Positions 27,900-37,037 of a stretch of 64,000 nt of DNA are shown one piece after another; within the stretch, counting starts at the first letter, position 1; each line of letters opens with the position of its first letter. Under the pieces are notes generated by a model. The model did no database searches. It saw only the letters and a program-made list of their open reading frames with translations, and was not told the origin of the DNA. This DNA comes from DAHUZL01 sp035533215 (GTDB lineage: Bacteria > Chloroflexota > Dormibacteria > Aeolococcales > Bog-877): the NCBI GenBank assembly GCA_035533215.1, contig DATLUG010000029.1, forward strand, positions 62,001 to 126,000, given 5' to 3'. The translations under genes and the position numbers were made by a program.

Positions 27900-28394
27900 A
27901 TGATGGTAAGCCGCTGGAGTCCCTGGAGCGACCTGTTCGACACCCAGGGCCACCTCGACCAGTTGCGCGGGGATGCGCACACTCGCTCGGTGATGCCGGA
28001 CCTGGTGCACGCCCTTCCGCTGGACATCCGCCAGACCGATGACGCGTTCCTCATCGAGGCGTCGGTGCCCGGGTTCCGGCCCGAGGACGTGGAGCTCACC
28101 CTCGACGAGAACGTGCTCCTGGTTCGCGCCGTCAGGCCGGCCCAGGATGACGCCATGGCCGGCACCTACATCCAGCGCGAGCGCCGCCTCGGCTCCGTGC
28201 AGCGCCATGTCTCGCTGCCTGCCCAGGTGCGGGCGGAGGACATCAGCGCCGGCTTTGCGGACGGCGTCCTCACCATCACGGTGCCGCGCGCCCAGAAGGC
28301 TCAGCCCAAGCGCATCCCGGTCAAGCCGGCGAGCGCCAGGGCGCGCCAGATCGTCGACGCACCGGTCCCGGCGGTGACCGGTGGCAAGCGCTGA
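27900..28394 (+). CDS. Hsp20/alpha-crystallin family small heat-shock protein
   Basis: A 164-residue ATP-independent holdase chaperone. The alpha-crystallin domain runs from about residue 40 to 140: LDIRQTDDAFLIEASVPGF begins it, ERRLGSVQRHVSLP is in the middle and the hallmark GVLTITVPR ends it. The C-terminal RIPVK is an I-x-I-like anchor used in oligomer assembly. GGAGGT six bases ahead of ATG 27900 sets the start. It converges on recO with a strong hairpin between. Confidence 0.93.
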   Translation: MMVSRWSPWSDLFDTQGHLDQLRGDAHTRSVMPDLVHALPLDIRQTDDAFLIEASVPGFRPEDVELTLDENVLLVRAVRPAQDDAMAGTYIQRERRLGSVQRHVSLPAQVRAEDISAGFADGVLTITVPRAQKAQPKRIPVKPASARARQIVDAPVPAVTGGKR

Positions 28395-28401
28395 CCGACC
28401 T

Positions 28402-28442
28402 CCCACCTGACCCGCGCGGCCGGCGCCGCGCGGTCAGGTGGG
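28402..28442. terminator. Strong bidirectional hairpin between hsp20 and recO
   Basis: CCCACCTGACC pairs with GGTCAGGTGGG. An inner GCGCGGC/GCCGCGC stem closes on a CGGC tetraloop with a one-base bulge. Eighteen pairs in all. There is no T-run on either strand. Confidence 0.65.
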
Positions 28443-28454
28443 AACGGCGCCGGC

Positions 28455-29210
28455 TCAGCCGGCGCCCCGCAGTGCGCTGAGCAGCGACACCGCCCGCAGC
28501 GGCCGGTCGAGGTGGTGGGCGAGGTGGGCGAGGAGGAGCGCCTCCAGCTCGTCGCGCAGGGAGGGGGTCCAGCGCACCCGGTCGAAGAGGTCGCGCTCCC
28601 CGGCCGTCATCCGGCGCAGCAGCCGAAGGGTGGCGGCGTGGCAGGGCAGGGTCGCCCGGTGGAGGTCTGCGCAGCGTCCCTGCAGCACCCCGCCGCGGTC
28701 GGCGGCGAAGGCGGCGTCGCCGTCGACGAGGGGGCCGTCGCAGCCGGCGCAGCGGTCCACCGCGGGCCGATAGCCGAGCACATCGGCACCCTGGAGCGCG
28801 AACCAGGCCAGCTCGGCCCGGGCGTCGCCGGCGGGGTCAGAGGTGGCGGCCAGGGTGGACCCCACCAGCGCGTACAGCGGCGGGATCGGGAGCCCCTCCT
28901 GGATGGCGTCCGCCACCGCCGCCACCACCGCGGCGCAGGCGGTGCGGGTGAGGTCGTCCCCCGGCCACGGGCGGCTGAGCCGCTCGGCCTGGGTGACGAC
29001 CACCAGCTCGCCCCGGCCCGGGGCGAGCTGGAACGCGCAGCGGGCGAAGAGATCGAGCACCGGCCCGAGGTGCGAGCGGGGCCGGCGGGCGCCGCGGACG
29101 ATCGCCCCGACCTTGCCGTGCTCCCGGGTGAAGAGGGTGAAGATGCGGTCGGCCTCGGCGTAGTCGACCCGGCGGAGGACGATCCCCTCGTCGCGGTAGG
29201 GCGTCGCCAT
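28455..29210 (-). CDS. recO: DNA repair protein RecO
   Basis: A 251-residue RecFOR-pathway protein that anneals strands and loads RecA. The N-terminal OB fold starts with RDEGIVLRRVDYAEADRI and contains FTREHGKVGAIVRGARRP. The C-terminal part has CAGC and a later Cys-His pair where RecO binds zinc. The ATG at 29210 is 19 bases after the stop of the CNNM gene, so they share a transcript. No strong ribosome site was seen, but the start is fixed by the conserved N-terminus. Confidence 0.92.
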   Translation of the reverse strand: MATPYRDEGIVLRRVDYAEADRIFTLFTREHGKVGAIVRGARRPRSHLGPVLDLFARCAFQLAPGRGELVVVTQAERLSRPWPGDDLTRTACAAVVAAVADAIQEGLPIPPLYALVGSTLAATSDPAGDARAELAWFALQGADVLGYRPAVDRCAGCDGPLVDGDAAFAADRGGVLQGRCADLHRATLPCHAATLRLLRRMTAGERDLFDRVRWTPSLRDELEALLLAHLAHHLDRPLRAVSLLSALRGAG

Positions 29211-29229
29211 CCCGGCGGGGCGGCGCCGG

Positions 29230-30690
29230 TCAGCCGCCGGCCGGGCGAGCGGGGCCGGGGCCGGCCGACGAGCCGCCGGGCTGGCCGCCGTCGGGCGGCG
29301 GCGCGGCGGCGGCCGGGGCGGCCCCCACCGAGGCGGCCGTCCCGCCGGGGCCGGGCGCACCCGCATCGCCGCCGGGGGCGGGGTCCCGCTCCGGCTCGTG
29401 CTCCGGCTCCTCCAGGTCGGGCGGCCCGAAGGGGCGCCGGCTCCGCACCCGGATGGTCCGGATCGACTGCCGCCGGACCGCCTCCACGGTGAGGGTGACG
29501 TCGTCGCCGACGTCGATGGTGTCCCCGACGGTCGGGATCCGCCCCAGCCGCGCATAGACGTACCCGCCCAGGGAGTCGAAGTCGTCGCCGCTGAGCTGGA
29601 GGCGGAGGATCTCGTTGACGTCGTCGAGGCTGGCTCGGGCGCTCACCAGCGCCTCGGCGGGCGCCAGGATCTGCACCTCCTCGGCCTCGGCCTGGTCGTA
29701 CTCGTCCCGGATGGGGCCGACGATCTCCTCCAGGACGTCCTCGATGGTCGCCAGCCCCGCCGTCCCGCCGTACTCATCCACCACGATCACGAGGTGGACG
29801 TTGGCCCGCTGCATCTCGTGGAGCAGCTCGCCCACCCGCTTCGACTCGGGGGTGAAGGTGGCGCGCCGCGCCACCTCGCGGAGCGCGGGCTCCCCGCTCC
29901 CGGCGGCGGCGCGGGTGCGGGCACGGAGCAGGTCCTTGGCGTAGACGACCCCCACGATGTTGTCGATCGTCTCCTCGTAGACCGGGATCCGGCTGTGCCC
30001 GTGGGTGAGGACCAGCTGGATCGCCTCCTCGAGCGGCCGGGCGACCTCGATCGCCGCCATCTCCACCCGCGGCACCATCACCTCGCGGGCCGCCTTGTCG
30101 GTCATCTCGAAGATGCCGTTGATCATCTCCCGCTCGCCCTCCTCGACCACCCCCTCCTCCTCCCCCACCGCCACCAGCATCTTCAGCTCCCCCTCGGAGA
30201 GGAACGGCCCGCGCGCCGCGCTGCCGCCCGCCCCCACCCGGGTGAGCAGCCCGGGAACGGCGGTGAGGAGGGCGACCAGGGGCCCGAGCACGAGGGTGAG
30301 CACCGCCACCGGGCGGACCAGCACCCGCGCCACCCGCTCGCTGTGCTGGAGGGCATAGGTCTTGGGCCCGATCTCACAGGCCATCAGCACCACCACCGAG
30401 AGCGCCACGGTCGACCAGAAGGCGGCCGAACGGCCGAACGACTGGACCGCCAGCAGGGTGGCCGCGGTGGAGGCGACGATCACCGCCACCGTGTTGGTCA
30501 CCAGGATCGCACCGAGGTAGCCGTTGGGGCGCCGGTGCAGGCGCTCGATGGCGGCCGCCGCCGGGTCGCCCTCCTCCCGTCGCGCCCGCAGGCGGAGGCG
30601 GCTCAGGGAGGTGAGGCTGGTCTCGGCGCTGGCCGCGAAGGCCGCCGCCAGCAGGGCCACCACCAGGGCCGCCACCAGTCCCCAGCTCAC
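29230..30690 (-). CDS. CNNM/CorC-type transporter-associated protein (HlyC/CorC family)
   Basis: A 486-residue membrane protein. A DUF21/CNNM domain with about four helices covers residues 1-165 (AAFAASAETSLTSLSRLRL, LACEIGPKTYAL-like ACEIGPKTYAL). A CBS pair with MVPRVEMAAIEV and DEYGGTAGLATIEDVLEEIVG follows, then a CorC_HlyC domain with LGGYVYARLGRIPTVGD. The family is linked to Mg or Co export and resistance. A proline/glycine-rich tail of about 60 residues is extra. GTG 30690 is chosen over GTG 30741 because the first helix starts right after it. It sits in the usual place upstream of recO. Confidence 0.9.
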   Translation of the reverse strand: MSWGLVAALVVALLAAAFAASAETSLTSLSRLRLRARREEGDPAAAAIERLHRRPNGYLGAILVTNTVAVIVASTAATLLAVQSFGRSAAFWSTVALSVVVLMACEIGPKTYALQHSERVARVLVRPVAVLTLVLGPLVALLTAVPGLLTRVGAGGSAARGPFLSEGELKMLVAVGEEEGVVEEGEREMINGIFEMTDKAAREVMVPRVEMAAIEVARPLEEAIQLVLTHGHSRIPVYEETIDNIVGVVYAKDLLRARTRAAAGSGEPALREVARRATFTPESKRVGELLHEMQRANVHLVIVVDEYGGTAGLATIEDVLEEIVGPIRDEYDQAEAEEVQILAPAEALVSARASLDDVNEILRLQLSGDDFDSLGGYVYARLGRIPTVGDTIDVGDDVTLTVEAVRRQSIRTIRVRSRRPFGPPDLEEPEHEPERDPAPGGDAGAPGPGGTAASVGAAPAAAAPPPDGGQPGGSSAGPGPARPAGG

Positions 30691-30953
30691 CCGGCGCCCC
30701 CCCGGGCCGGGGCCGAGCCGGACCCACCCGGGCGCGCCCACCCCATCGGCGCAGACGCGCCGACAGTCACGCAGGGGATCGGGGGCGGAACGCTCACGGT
30801 GGGCCGACCGGGCTCACGCCCCGGGGCCGTCGCCTCCCGATGACGTTCGGACCCGCTCGGCGGCCCGCGGCGCGGAGTGTCGGCCAGGTGAGCCGGAGCC
30901 CATCTCGACACGGAAGTCTAGCAGCCGGGCCGGCCGCCCCCGGGCGGGCGCGG

Positions 30954-31907
30954 TCAGCGGAAGAGCTCGGAGACGCTGCGACCCTCGTGGACCCTCACGA
31001 TCGCCTCCGCGATCAGCGGCGCGACCGAGATCTGCCGCAGCTTGGGGAAGCGGGTGGCCCCGGTGGGCAGCGGGATGCTGTCGGTGACCACCACCTCGTC
31101 GATGGGTGCGTCGCTGAGGCGCTCCAGGGCCCCCTCCGCCAGGACCCCGTGGGTGGCGAGCACGTCCACCGAGCGGGCGCCCTTGGAGCGCAGCGCGTGG
31201 GCCGCCCCGGCCAGGGTGGCGCCGGTGCCGACCAGGTCGTCGACCACGACGCAGCGGCAGCCCTCCACCTCCCCGATGACGTTGACGATCTCGACGTCGT
31301 CGTCACGGGGACGGCGCTTGTCGATGATCGCCAGCGGGCGGTCGAGGCGCCGCGCGATCGAGCGGGCGCGGGCGGTGCCGCCGACGTCGGGGGAGACCAC
31401 CACCAGGGTGTCCTCGGGGTGGCGCTCCTGGATGTGGCGGGCGAGGATCTTGCTGGCGGTGAGGGAGTCCACCGGGATGTCGAAGAAGCCCTGGATGGCC
31501 TCGGCGTGGAGGTCCAGCGCGATCACCCGCTGCGCCCCCGCCACCTGCACGAAGTTGGCCATCAGCTTGGCCGAGATCGGGTCGCGGGGCTGGGTCTTCT
31601 TCTCCTTGCGGGCGTAGCCGTAGTAGGGGATGACCGCGTTGATGCGGGCGGCGCTGGCCCGGCGGAGGGCGTCGAGGATGATGAACAGCTCCATGTAGGT
31701 GGAGTTGACCGGGTGACAGGTGGGCTGGATCAAGAACACGTCGTGCTCGCGCACCGAGGCCGCGATCTTGACGTCGAACTCCCCGTCAGCGAAGCGGGTG
31801 ACGGCCATCTGGGTGAGCGGGATGCCGACCTCGAGGGCGATCCGCCGACCCAGCTCGGGGTGCGCGGTCCCGCAGAGCAGCATCAGGCTGTCGTCCGCGT
31901 GGCTCAT
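30954..31907 (-). CDS. prs: Ribose-phosphate pyrophosphokinase
   Basis: A 317-residue enzyme making PRPP from ribose 5-phosphate and ATP for nucleotide, His and Trp synthesis. Signatures are RFADGEFDVKI, the flexible-loop region YGYARKEKKTQPRDPISAKL, DLHAEAIQGFF for metal binding and the PRPP loop VVVDDLVGTGATL. The start overlaps the glmU stop by four bases, the common bacterial glmU-prs order, linking UDP-GlcNAc and PRPP synthesis in one transcript. Confidence 0.97.
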   Translation of the reverse strand: MSHADDSLMLLCGTAHPELGRRIALEVGIPLTQMAVTRFADGEFDVKIAASVREHDVFLIQPTCHPVNSTYMELFIILDALRRASAARINAVIPYYGYARKEKKTQPRDPISAKLMANFVQVAGAQRVIALDLHAEAIQGFFDIPVDSLTASKILARHIQERHPEDTLVVVSPDVGGTARARSIARRLDRPLAIIDKRRPRDDDVEIVNVIGEVEGCRCVVVDDLVGTGATLAGAAHALRSKGARSVDVLATHGVLAEGALERLSDAPIDEVVVTDSIPLPTGATRFPKLRQISVAPLIAEAIVRVHEGRSVSELFR

Positions 31908-33352
31908 CCGAGCTCCCCTCCAGCCGGCCGCTCCGACCCCGCCCGCGGCGGACCCTCGCCATTGTCGCCGGTCGGCCGCCGCCGCCGCCCCCTTCGGCGT
32001 GCCACCCAGCCGAGCAGGTTGCGCTGCCGCGCCCGGGCCAGCCCCAGCGCGCCGGCGGGGACGTCCTTCGTGACCACCGACCCCGCCCCGGTGTAGGCGC
32101 CGGCGCCGACCGTGACCGGCGCCACCAGGATTGTGTCGCTCCCCAGCCGGGCGCCGTCACCGACCACGGTCGGATGCTTGGCCAGCCCGTCCCAATTGGC
32201 GGTGATGGTGCCGGCGCCGACGTTGACGTCCCCGCCGATGGTGGCGTCTCCGAGGTAGGTGAGGTGGGGGACGGCGGTGTCCGGCCCGAGGGTGGTGCGG
32301 GCCAGCTCGGTGAAGGTGCCGAGCCGGCTGCCCCCCTCCAGCACCGACCCCGGGCGGACGCGATTGAACGGCCCCACCGCGACCCCGTCGCCCAGCCGGC
32401 AGCCGGAGAGGTGGGCGGCGGCGATCCGGCAGCGGTCCCCCACCTCGGTGTCCTCCAGCTGGGCGAACGGTCCCAGGACGCAGTCGCGGCCCACCCGCGT
32501 CCTGCCGCCGAGAACGGTCCCCGGGCGCAGCACGGTGTCCGTCCCCACCTCGACACCGGCGTCCACCCAGGTGGTCGCCGGGTCCTCCACCGTCACCCCG
32601 CCCCGCATCAGCGCCTCCAGCAGCCGGCGCCGGATCACCGTCGCCGCCGCCGCCAGCTGGACCCGGTCGTTCACCCCCAGCATCTCCTCGGGGTCGCGGA
32701 GCTCCCAGGTGGTCACCGCGCCCATCAGCGCCGGCGCCTCACTCAGGTACAGCTCCCCCTGGGCGTTGGCCGGACGCAGCCGCACCAGAACCGGCCAGAG
32801 CACGGTGGGGTCGAAGACGTAGACGCCGGCGTTGACCTCCGTCCCACCCGGCGCCGCCGGGTGGGACTCCCCGTCCCGGGGAAGGTCGCGCTCCTCCACG
32901 ATGGACTGGAAGTCCCCCCCGGGCCCGCGACGCACCCGCCCGTACCCGCTGGGGTCGGCGGCCCGGGCGGTGAGGACCGCGGCGGCCGCCCCGGCGGCCG
33001 TGTAGCGGTCCACCAGCTGGCGGACGGTCCCGGGCCGCAGCAGGGGAGCGTCGGCGTAGAGGACGACGAGCGGCGCCGACCCCGGACAGAGCGGGCGGGC
33101 GCAGAGCGCCGCGTCGGCGGTCCCGCGCGGATGGGGCTGGATGGTGAGCGCCGCCCGCCCGGCCAGGTGGCGCTGAAGGGCGTCGCTCCCGGGCGCCACC
33201 ACCACCACCGGCGGCTCGGCGGTCACCCCCGCGGCGGCGTCCAGCACCCAGTCGATGAGCGGGCGCCCCGCGACCGGGTGGAGGACCTTGGGGACCGCGG
33301 AGCGCATCCGGGTGCTGCGGCCGGCCGCCAGGATCACCACCCGCGCGGCCAT
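31904..33352 (-). CDS. glmU: Bifunctional GlcNAc-1-P uridyltransferase / GlcN-1-P acetyltransferase
   Basis: A 482-residue enzyme for the last two steps of UDP-GlcNAc synthesis. The uridyltransferase half begins VVILAAGRSTRMRS (the usual form is AAGxGTRM) and includes YADAPLL and GTEVNAGVYVF. The left-handed beta-helix acetyltransferase half shows hexapeptide repeats, with the catalytic His in PHLTYLGDATIG and GTITANWDG near the acetyl-CoA site. The last 40 residues are basic and not conserved. GGGAGG precedes ATG 33352, and TATACT (33441-33446, minus strand) is a likely -10 box about 90 bases upstream. Confidence 0.94.
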   Translation of the reverse strand: MAARVVILAAGRSTRMRSAVPKVLHPVAGRPLIDWVLDAAAGVTAEPPVVVVAPGSDALQRHLAGRAALTIQPHPRGTADAALCARPLCPGSAPLVVLYADAPLLRPGTVRQLVDRYTAAGAAAAVLTARAADPSGYGRVRRGPGGDFQSIVEERDLPRDGESHPAAPGGTEVNAGVYVFDPTVLWPVLVRLRPANAQGELYLSEAPALMGAVTTWELRDPEEMLGVNDRVQLAAAATVIRRRLLEALMRGGVTVEDPATTWVDAGVEVGTDTVLRPGTVLGGRTRVGRDCVLGPFAQLEDTEVGDRCRIAAAHLSGCRLGDGVAVGPFNRVRPGSVLEGGSRLGTFTELARTTLGPDTAVPHLTYLGDATIGGDVNVGAGTITANWDGLAKHPTVVGDGARLGSDTILVAPVTVGAGAYTGAGSVVTKDVPAGALGLARARQRNLLGWVARRRGRRRRPTGDNGEGPPRAGSERPAGGELG

Positions 33353-33440
33353 CCCTTCGTCCTCCCAGCGCCGTCGACCACCCGCAGGTGGTGCCCTCCG
33401 CCTGGGCCGGGGACCCGGCGCGCTCCCGCCAGCGCGCCGG

Positions 33441-33446
33441 AGTATA
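33441..33446 (-). promoter_or_regulatory. -10 box TATACT for glmU-prs
   Basis: AGTATA on the plus strand reads as a consensus TATACT towards glmU. It stands out in DNA with very few A/T runs. Confidence 0.5.
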
Positions 33447-33497
33447 GCGGGGCGGCGGACACCCTCCGCGACTGGACCGCCGGCGGTGCCCGCCAGC

Positions 33498-33503
33498 TAT
33501 CCT
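33498..33503 (+). promoter_or_regulatory. -10 box TATCCT, leaderless crotonase gene
   Basis: TATCCT is seven bases before GTG 33511 with no Shine-Dalgarno between. Confidence 0.5.
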
Positions 33504-33510
33504 GGCCGGT

Positions 33511-34320
33511 GTGGGGGTCGCCCAGGCGGCGGAGGAGGGGCCGTACGTCCGCCGCGACGAGCCGGCCGACGGCGTCGTGCGTCTCACCCTCGATCGCCCC
33601 CGGCAGCGCAACGCCCTGAGCCAGGGGATGGGCGACGCGCTCCGCCAGGAGCTGGCCGCGATCCGCCAGTCGGGCCAGGCGCGAGCCGTGATCGTGGCCG
33701 CAGCCGGGAGCGCCTTCTGCGCCGGCGCCGACCTCGGCGCGCTGGGAGCGGCCGGCCAGAGCTGGGACGAGCGCCGCCAGGCGCTCACCGCCTACTACCG
33801 CGCCTTCCTCGACCTGCGCGAGCTGCCGATCCCGTCGATCGCCGCGGTGAACGGCGCCGCCATCGGAGCCGGCCTGAACCTCGCCCTCAGCTGCGACCTG
33901 CGGGTCGCCGGACGGAGCGCCCGCTTCGCGGCGTCGTTCGTCCGGGTCGGGATCCATCCCGGCGGCGGCTGCACCTGGTTCCTCACCCAGACCGTCGGCC
34001 CCGCCCGCACCCGAGAGCTGCTCCTGCTGGGGGAGGTGGTGGAGGCGGAGCAGGCCGAGCGGATGGGGCTGGTCAACCGCCTGGTCGACGACCAGGAGCT
34101 CGGCCTGGCCGCCGTCGCGCTCGCGGCGGCGGTCGCCGCCGGGCCGGCAGCGGTGATCCGCGACATCCGCCAGACGGTGGACCTGGCCCAGTCGCACGGG
34201 CTGGAGGCCGTTCTCGCCTTCGAGACCGGAGCCCAGGCGGCCTCGCTCATGGCGGACGACGCCCGCGAGGGGTGGCAGGCGTTCCTGGAGAAGCGGCCCC
34301 CCGTCTTCGGTGGCCGCTGA
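33511..34320 (+). CDS. Enoyl-CoA hydratase/isomerase (crotonase) family protein
   Basis: A 269-residue crotonase-fold protein. The oxyanion-hole segments are AFCAGADLGAL and NGAAIGAGLNLALSCDL. The position of the first catalytic Glu of hydratases (E144 in rat mitochondrial enzyme) appears to be Phe (FAASFVRVGIHPGGG), while the second Glu (E164) seems kept in TRELLLLG. This pattern argues against a standard hydratase and for an isomerase-like or otherwise diverged reaction on acyl-CoA. The PaaG-type Asp is also absent. The GTG start has a -10 box seven bases ahead. It stands alone between glmU and a deacetylase gene. Confidence 0.85.
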   Translation: MGVAQAAEEGPYVRRDEPADGVVRLTLDRPRQRNALSQGMGDALRQELAAIRQSGQARAVIVAAAGSAFCAGADLGALGAAGQSWDERRQALTAYYRAFLDLRELPIPSIAAVNGAAIGAGLNLALSCDLRVAGRSARFAASFVRVGIHPGGGCTWFLTQTVGPARTRELLLLGEVVEAEQAERMGLVNRLVDDQELGLAAVALAAAVAAGPAAVIRDIRQTVDLAQSHGLEAVLAFETGAQAASLMADDAREGWQAFLEKRPPVFGGR

Positions 34321-34346
34321 GGCCGCAGCGACGGCGGCTCAGCCGC

Positions 34347-35852
34347 TCACGGGAGCCCCGCCAGGAGCGGGGCGGGAGTGAGGTGGCGGGCCCGGACCAG
34401 GACCAGAAGCCGGCGGAGATCGGTGGCCAGCCCCGGGTCCCAGTGGAGGAGGACGATCTCGCCGGCCTCCAGGGGGGCCCCGTTCCAGGTCTGGATGTGG
34501 CCGCCGGTGTCGACGACACTCCAGAGCGCGATCGCCCGCAGGCCGGCGGACCGGGCGGCGGCCAGCACCGATCGATCGGCATCACCGTACGGCGGCCGGC
34601 CGAGGGTCGGGGCCGCCCCGAACCACCGTCGCACCCGGTCACGGTTGACGGCCCACTGGAGCCTGGCGCCCGCGGGGGTGAGCCGGTTGAGGTCAGGGTG
34701 GGAGACGGTGTGGTCCTCGATCACTCCCCCGGCCGCGACGAACGCGCGCCAGAACGAGAGGTGCGCCTGGGCCGCGTCGGCGATGAGAAAGGCGGTGATC
34801 GGGAGGTGGTCCCGGCGCATCAGGCGGAGCACCCCGAGGCTGGGGAACCAGCCGTCGTCGACGGTGAGGTAGATGCGTCCGCCGGCAGGGCTGCCGAACG
34901 AGTAGACCGGCAGCGTCGGCCCGGACGGTGGCAGCGGCCGGGGCAGGCGGGGCGCGGTGCCGGGAACGCGGCGGTGGCGACCAACCGTGGCCGGCGCGGT
35001 CGGGCGCGGCAGGCGCAGCGATCGGGCACCGACCACGGCCTCGGCGCCATCCACCCCCATCAGCAGGGTGGCGGCGGGCAGCCGCACGGTGAGGCGCGCG
35101 CGATCGGGCCACCGGCCGCTCGGCACGAAGCGGAGCGCCGTCCGGCCCACCGTCCGCCAGCGTCCGCGGACGGTGGGCGTGAGCTGGAGGCCCCGGGGGC
35201 GGGGCGACCAGCGCATCGGCCGGTCGAATCGCACGGTCAAGGGAGCCCGCCCCGCCAGCCGCGCCGGACCCGCGCGCCAGCCGATGGCGGGAAGAGCCGG
35301 GACCGTCACCGCCATCGCCGTCTCCTCGCCGTCGACCGCGACGACCTCGAGCCGCACCACCTGCGGGCGGGCGGTGCGCGCGAGCAGGACCGCCCGCCCG
35401 CTCGCGGCGACCGAGGCGGCCGGGCCGCGCCCCGACGCCGCCCGGGCCAGGTCGAGGGGCAGGTCGAATCGGAGCTGGAGGGCCCGCGCCGCCAGCCGGC
35501 GCTGGCGCAGTGCGGGTGCCGCCGGCACCGTGACACGGACGGTGACGGTGCGCGACGCCAATCCCATCAGCCGGACCCGCAGGCGCGTGCGCTGGCCCGG
35601 GCGCAGCTGGCGGACGGCGGCGGCCGCGGGCGCGTCCATCCCGGTCAGCTGCAGGCCGCTCTGGCCGAGGACCCACGCCGCCAACGGCCCGGCGCCGGCG
35701 ACGAGCCGGAGGTGGAGCCGGTTGTCGCTGGGACGAAGGTGCCACGCCAGGCTGGGCTGCCCGGCGGCCAGGCCCACGCCCAGCGCCACCGCGCCGCCGA
35801 GCGCCAGCGCGGCGACCCGCCGACGCCGCCGTCGCCGCTGGCGATGCATCAT
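34347..35852 (-). CDS. Secreted polysaccharide deacetylase (NodB domain) with Ig-like region
   Basis: A 501-residue exported protein. Arginine-rich residues and a hydrophobic stretch (ALALGGAVALGVGLAAG) form the signal or anchor. Residues 45-300 are beta-rich, with a segment like bacterial Ig/SbsA domains (PLTVRFDRPMRW, LRFVPSGRWP). The NodB domain follows: motif 1 YLTVDDGW, motif 2 HTVSHPDL, motif 3 RPPYGDAD, motif 4 LWSVVDTGG and motif 5 IVLLHWDP. The metal Asp-His-His set and the catalytic Asp are present. It probably de-N-acetylates peptidoglycan or an exopolysaccharide outside the cell. Two adjacent ATGs (35852, 35849) are possible. Confidence 0.88.
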   Translation of the reverse strand: MMHRQRRRRRRRVAALALGGAVALGVGLAAGQPSLAWHLRPSDNRLHLRLVAGAGPLAAWVLGQSGLQLTGMDAPAAAAVRQLRPGQRTRLRVRLMGLASRTVTVRVTVPAAPALRQRRLAARALQLRFDLPLDLARAASGRGPAASVAASGRAVLLARTARPQVVRLEVVAVDGEETAMAVTVPALPAIGWRAGPARLAGRAPLTVRFDRPMRWSPRPRGLQLTPTVRGRWRTVGRTALRFVPSGRWPDRARLTVRLPAATLLMGVDGAEAVVGARSLRLPRPTAPATVGRHRRVPGTAPRLPRPLPPSGPTLPVYSFGSPAGGRIYLTVDDGWFPSLGVLRLMRRDHLPITAFLIADAAQAHLSFWRAFVAAGGVIEDHTVSHPDLNRLTPAGARLQWAVNRDRVRRWFGAAPTLGRPPYGDADRSVLAAARSAGLRAIALWSVVDTGGHIQTWNGAPLEAGEIVLLHWDPGLATDLRRLLVLVRARHLTPAPLLAGLP

Positions 35853-36208
35853 CCCTCGCGCGAAGCGGTGGGACGCCGCCCCATCCGGGCGGCGATCTAC
35901 GCGGCCAACGGCGGCTCCGGCACGGAGGTTACGCGCGGGCGCAGCCGGACCCGGCTCGGGGTCGGAGGCCGGTGCGTCCCATCGGTCCCGCGGGCGCGGC
36001 GGTCGCTCGCACCGGGGCCGCGGCGGCCCCGTGGTGTCCGGCGCCGGCCGGACGGCCACCGGGGTGGCGCCCGGGCGCGGACGGCGCAGGATCCCTGGCG
36101 CGCGGGCTGTCGGCCGGCGGCAGGGTGGGGTGGTGCGCGCGGCGGCATCGCCCCGGCGGCTGCGGGGATCGCGACGTGGCACCCGACCGCCCCCCTGGTC
36201 CGCCACGC
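35853..36208. other. 356-base gap between nth and the deacetylase gene
   Basis: Both flanking genes are on the minus strand. I see no supported gene, repeat or clear promoter here. The open frames are shadows in GC-rich DNA. Confidence 0.4.
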
Positions 36209-36946
36209 TCATCCGCGGGGCCGGGCCCCACGCCGGGCGACGACCCCGGCGACCGCACGCCGACCGCGGACGGTCGTCGAGCTGGGGCACCACCCGGCCA
36301 TCGGACAGAGCGGGCAGCGGGGCCGGTTGGCGATGCACACCCGGCGGCCGTGCTCGATCAGCCGAAGGCCGAACCCGGTCCAGGCGCGAGCGGGGAGCAT
36401 GGCCGTGACCTGGGCCTCGATCGCCACCGGGTCCCGCGTCCGCACCAGGCCGAGGAGGTTGGCCAGCCGGGTGACGTGGGTGTCGACCGCCAGCCCGGGG
36501 ATGCCGAAACCGACACCGAGCACGACGTTGGCGGTCTTGCGCCCGACCCCCGGGAGCCGCGTGAGCTGGTCGATGTCCTGTGGCACCTCGCCGCGGTGGC
36601 GGCAGGCGAGCGCCTGACCGAGCTGGACCAGGGTGCGCGACTTGGCCCGGAAGAACCCGGCGGAGCGGATGAGGGGCTCCAGGTCAGCGGGGCTGGCGTC
36701 CGCGTAGGCCTGGGCGGTGCGGTAGCGGTCGAAGAGGCGGGGGGTGACCTGGTTCACGCGCTGGTCGGTGGTCTGAGCGGAGAGCACGGTGGCCACCAGC
36801 AGCTGGAGTGGTCCGTCGTGCACGAGTGCGCACCGGCCCGCGTAGACGGCCTCGAGGGCCGCGGACGCGGCGCGCGCCCGCCCCGCCGGGGTCCGGGGCC
36901 GGGCGACGGGTCGGGGTCCCGCGGGCGGCCCGGACGGGGACGGCAC
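36209..36946 (-). CDS. nth: Endonuclease III (DNA glycosylase/AP lyase)
   Basis: A 245-residue base-excision repair enzyme for oxidised pyrimidines. The helix-hairpin-helix with the catalytic Lys is LPGVGRKTANVVL, the catalytic Asp is in AVDTHVTRLANLLGL, and the C-terminal 4Fe-4S loop C-x6-C-x2-C-x5-C is complete (CIANRPRCPLCPMAGWC). The GTG at 36946 was chosen because TACGAT lies six bases ahead, as in other leaderless genes of this window, and the conserved core begins about 25 residues later. The frame is open further upstream over the divergent cupredoxin gene, which is not plausible. Confidence 0.93.
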   Translation of the reverse strand: MPSPSGPPAGPRPVARPRTPAGRARAASAALEAVYAGRCALVHDGPLQLLVATVLSAQTTDQRVNQVTPRLFDRYRTAQAYADASPADLEPLIRSAGFFRAKSRTLVQLGQALACRHRGEVPQDIDQLTRLPGVGRKTANVVLGVGFGIPGLAVDTHVTRLANLLGLVRTRDPVAIEAQVTAMLPARAWTGFGLRLIEHGRRVCIANRPRCPLCPMAGWCPSSTTVRGRRAVAGVVARRGARPRG

Positions 36947-36952
36947 GCCGTC

Positions 36953-36958
36953 ATCGTA
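36953..36958 (-). promoter_or_regulatory. -10 box TACGAT, leaderless nth
   Basis: ATCGTA on the plus strand reads TACGAT six bases before GTG 36946. Confidence 0.5.
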
Positions 36959-37023
36959 CCGTCGAAGGACCGGATGGTGGCGGAATCGGACGGGCCGCCG
37001 GGCTGGCCCACGCCGGGAGTCGG

Positions 37024-37029
37024 TATCCT
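37024..37029 (+). promoter_or_regulatory. -10 box TATCCT, leaderless cupredoxin gene
   Basis: TATCCT is eight bases before ATG 37038. No ribosome site is visible. Confidence 0.5.
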
Positions 37030-37037
37030 CTCCTGCC

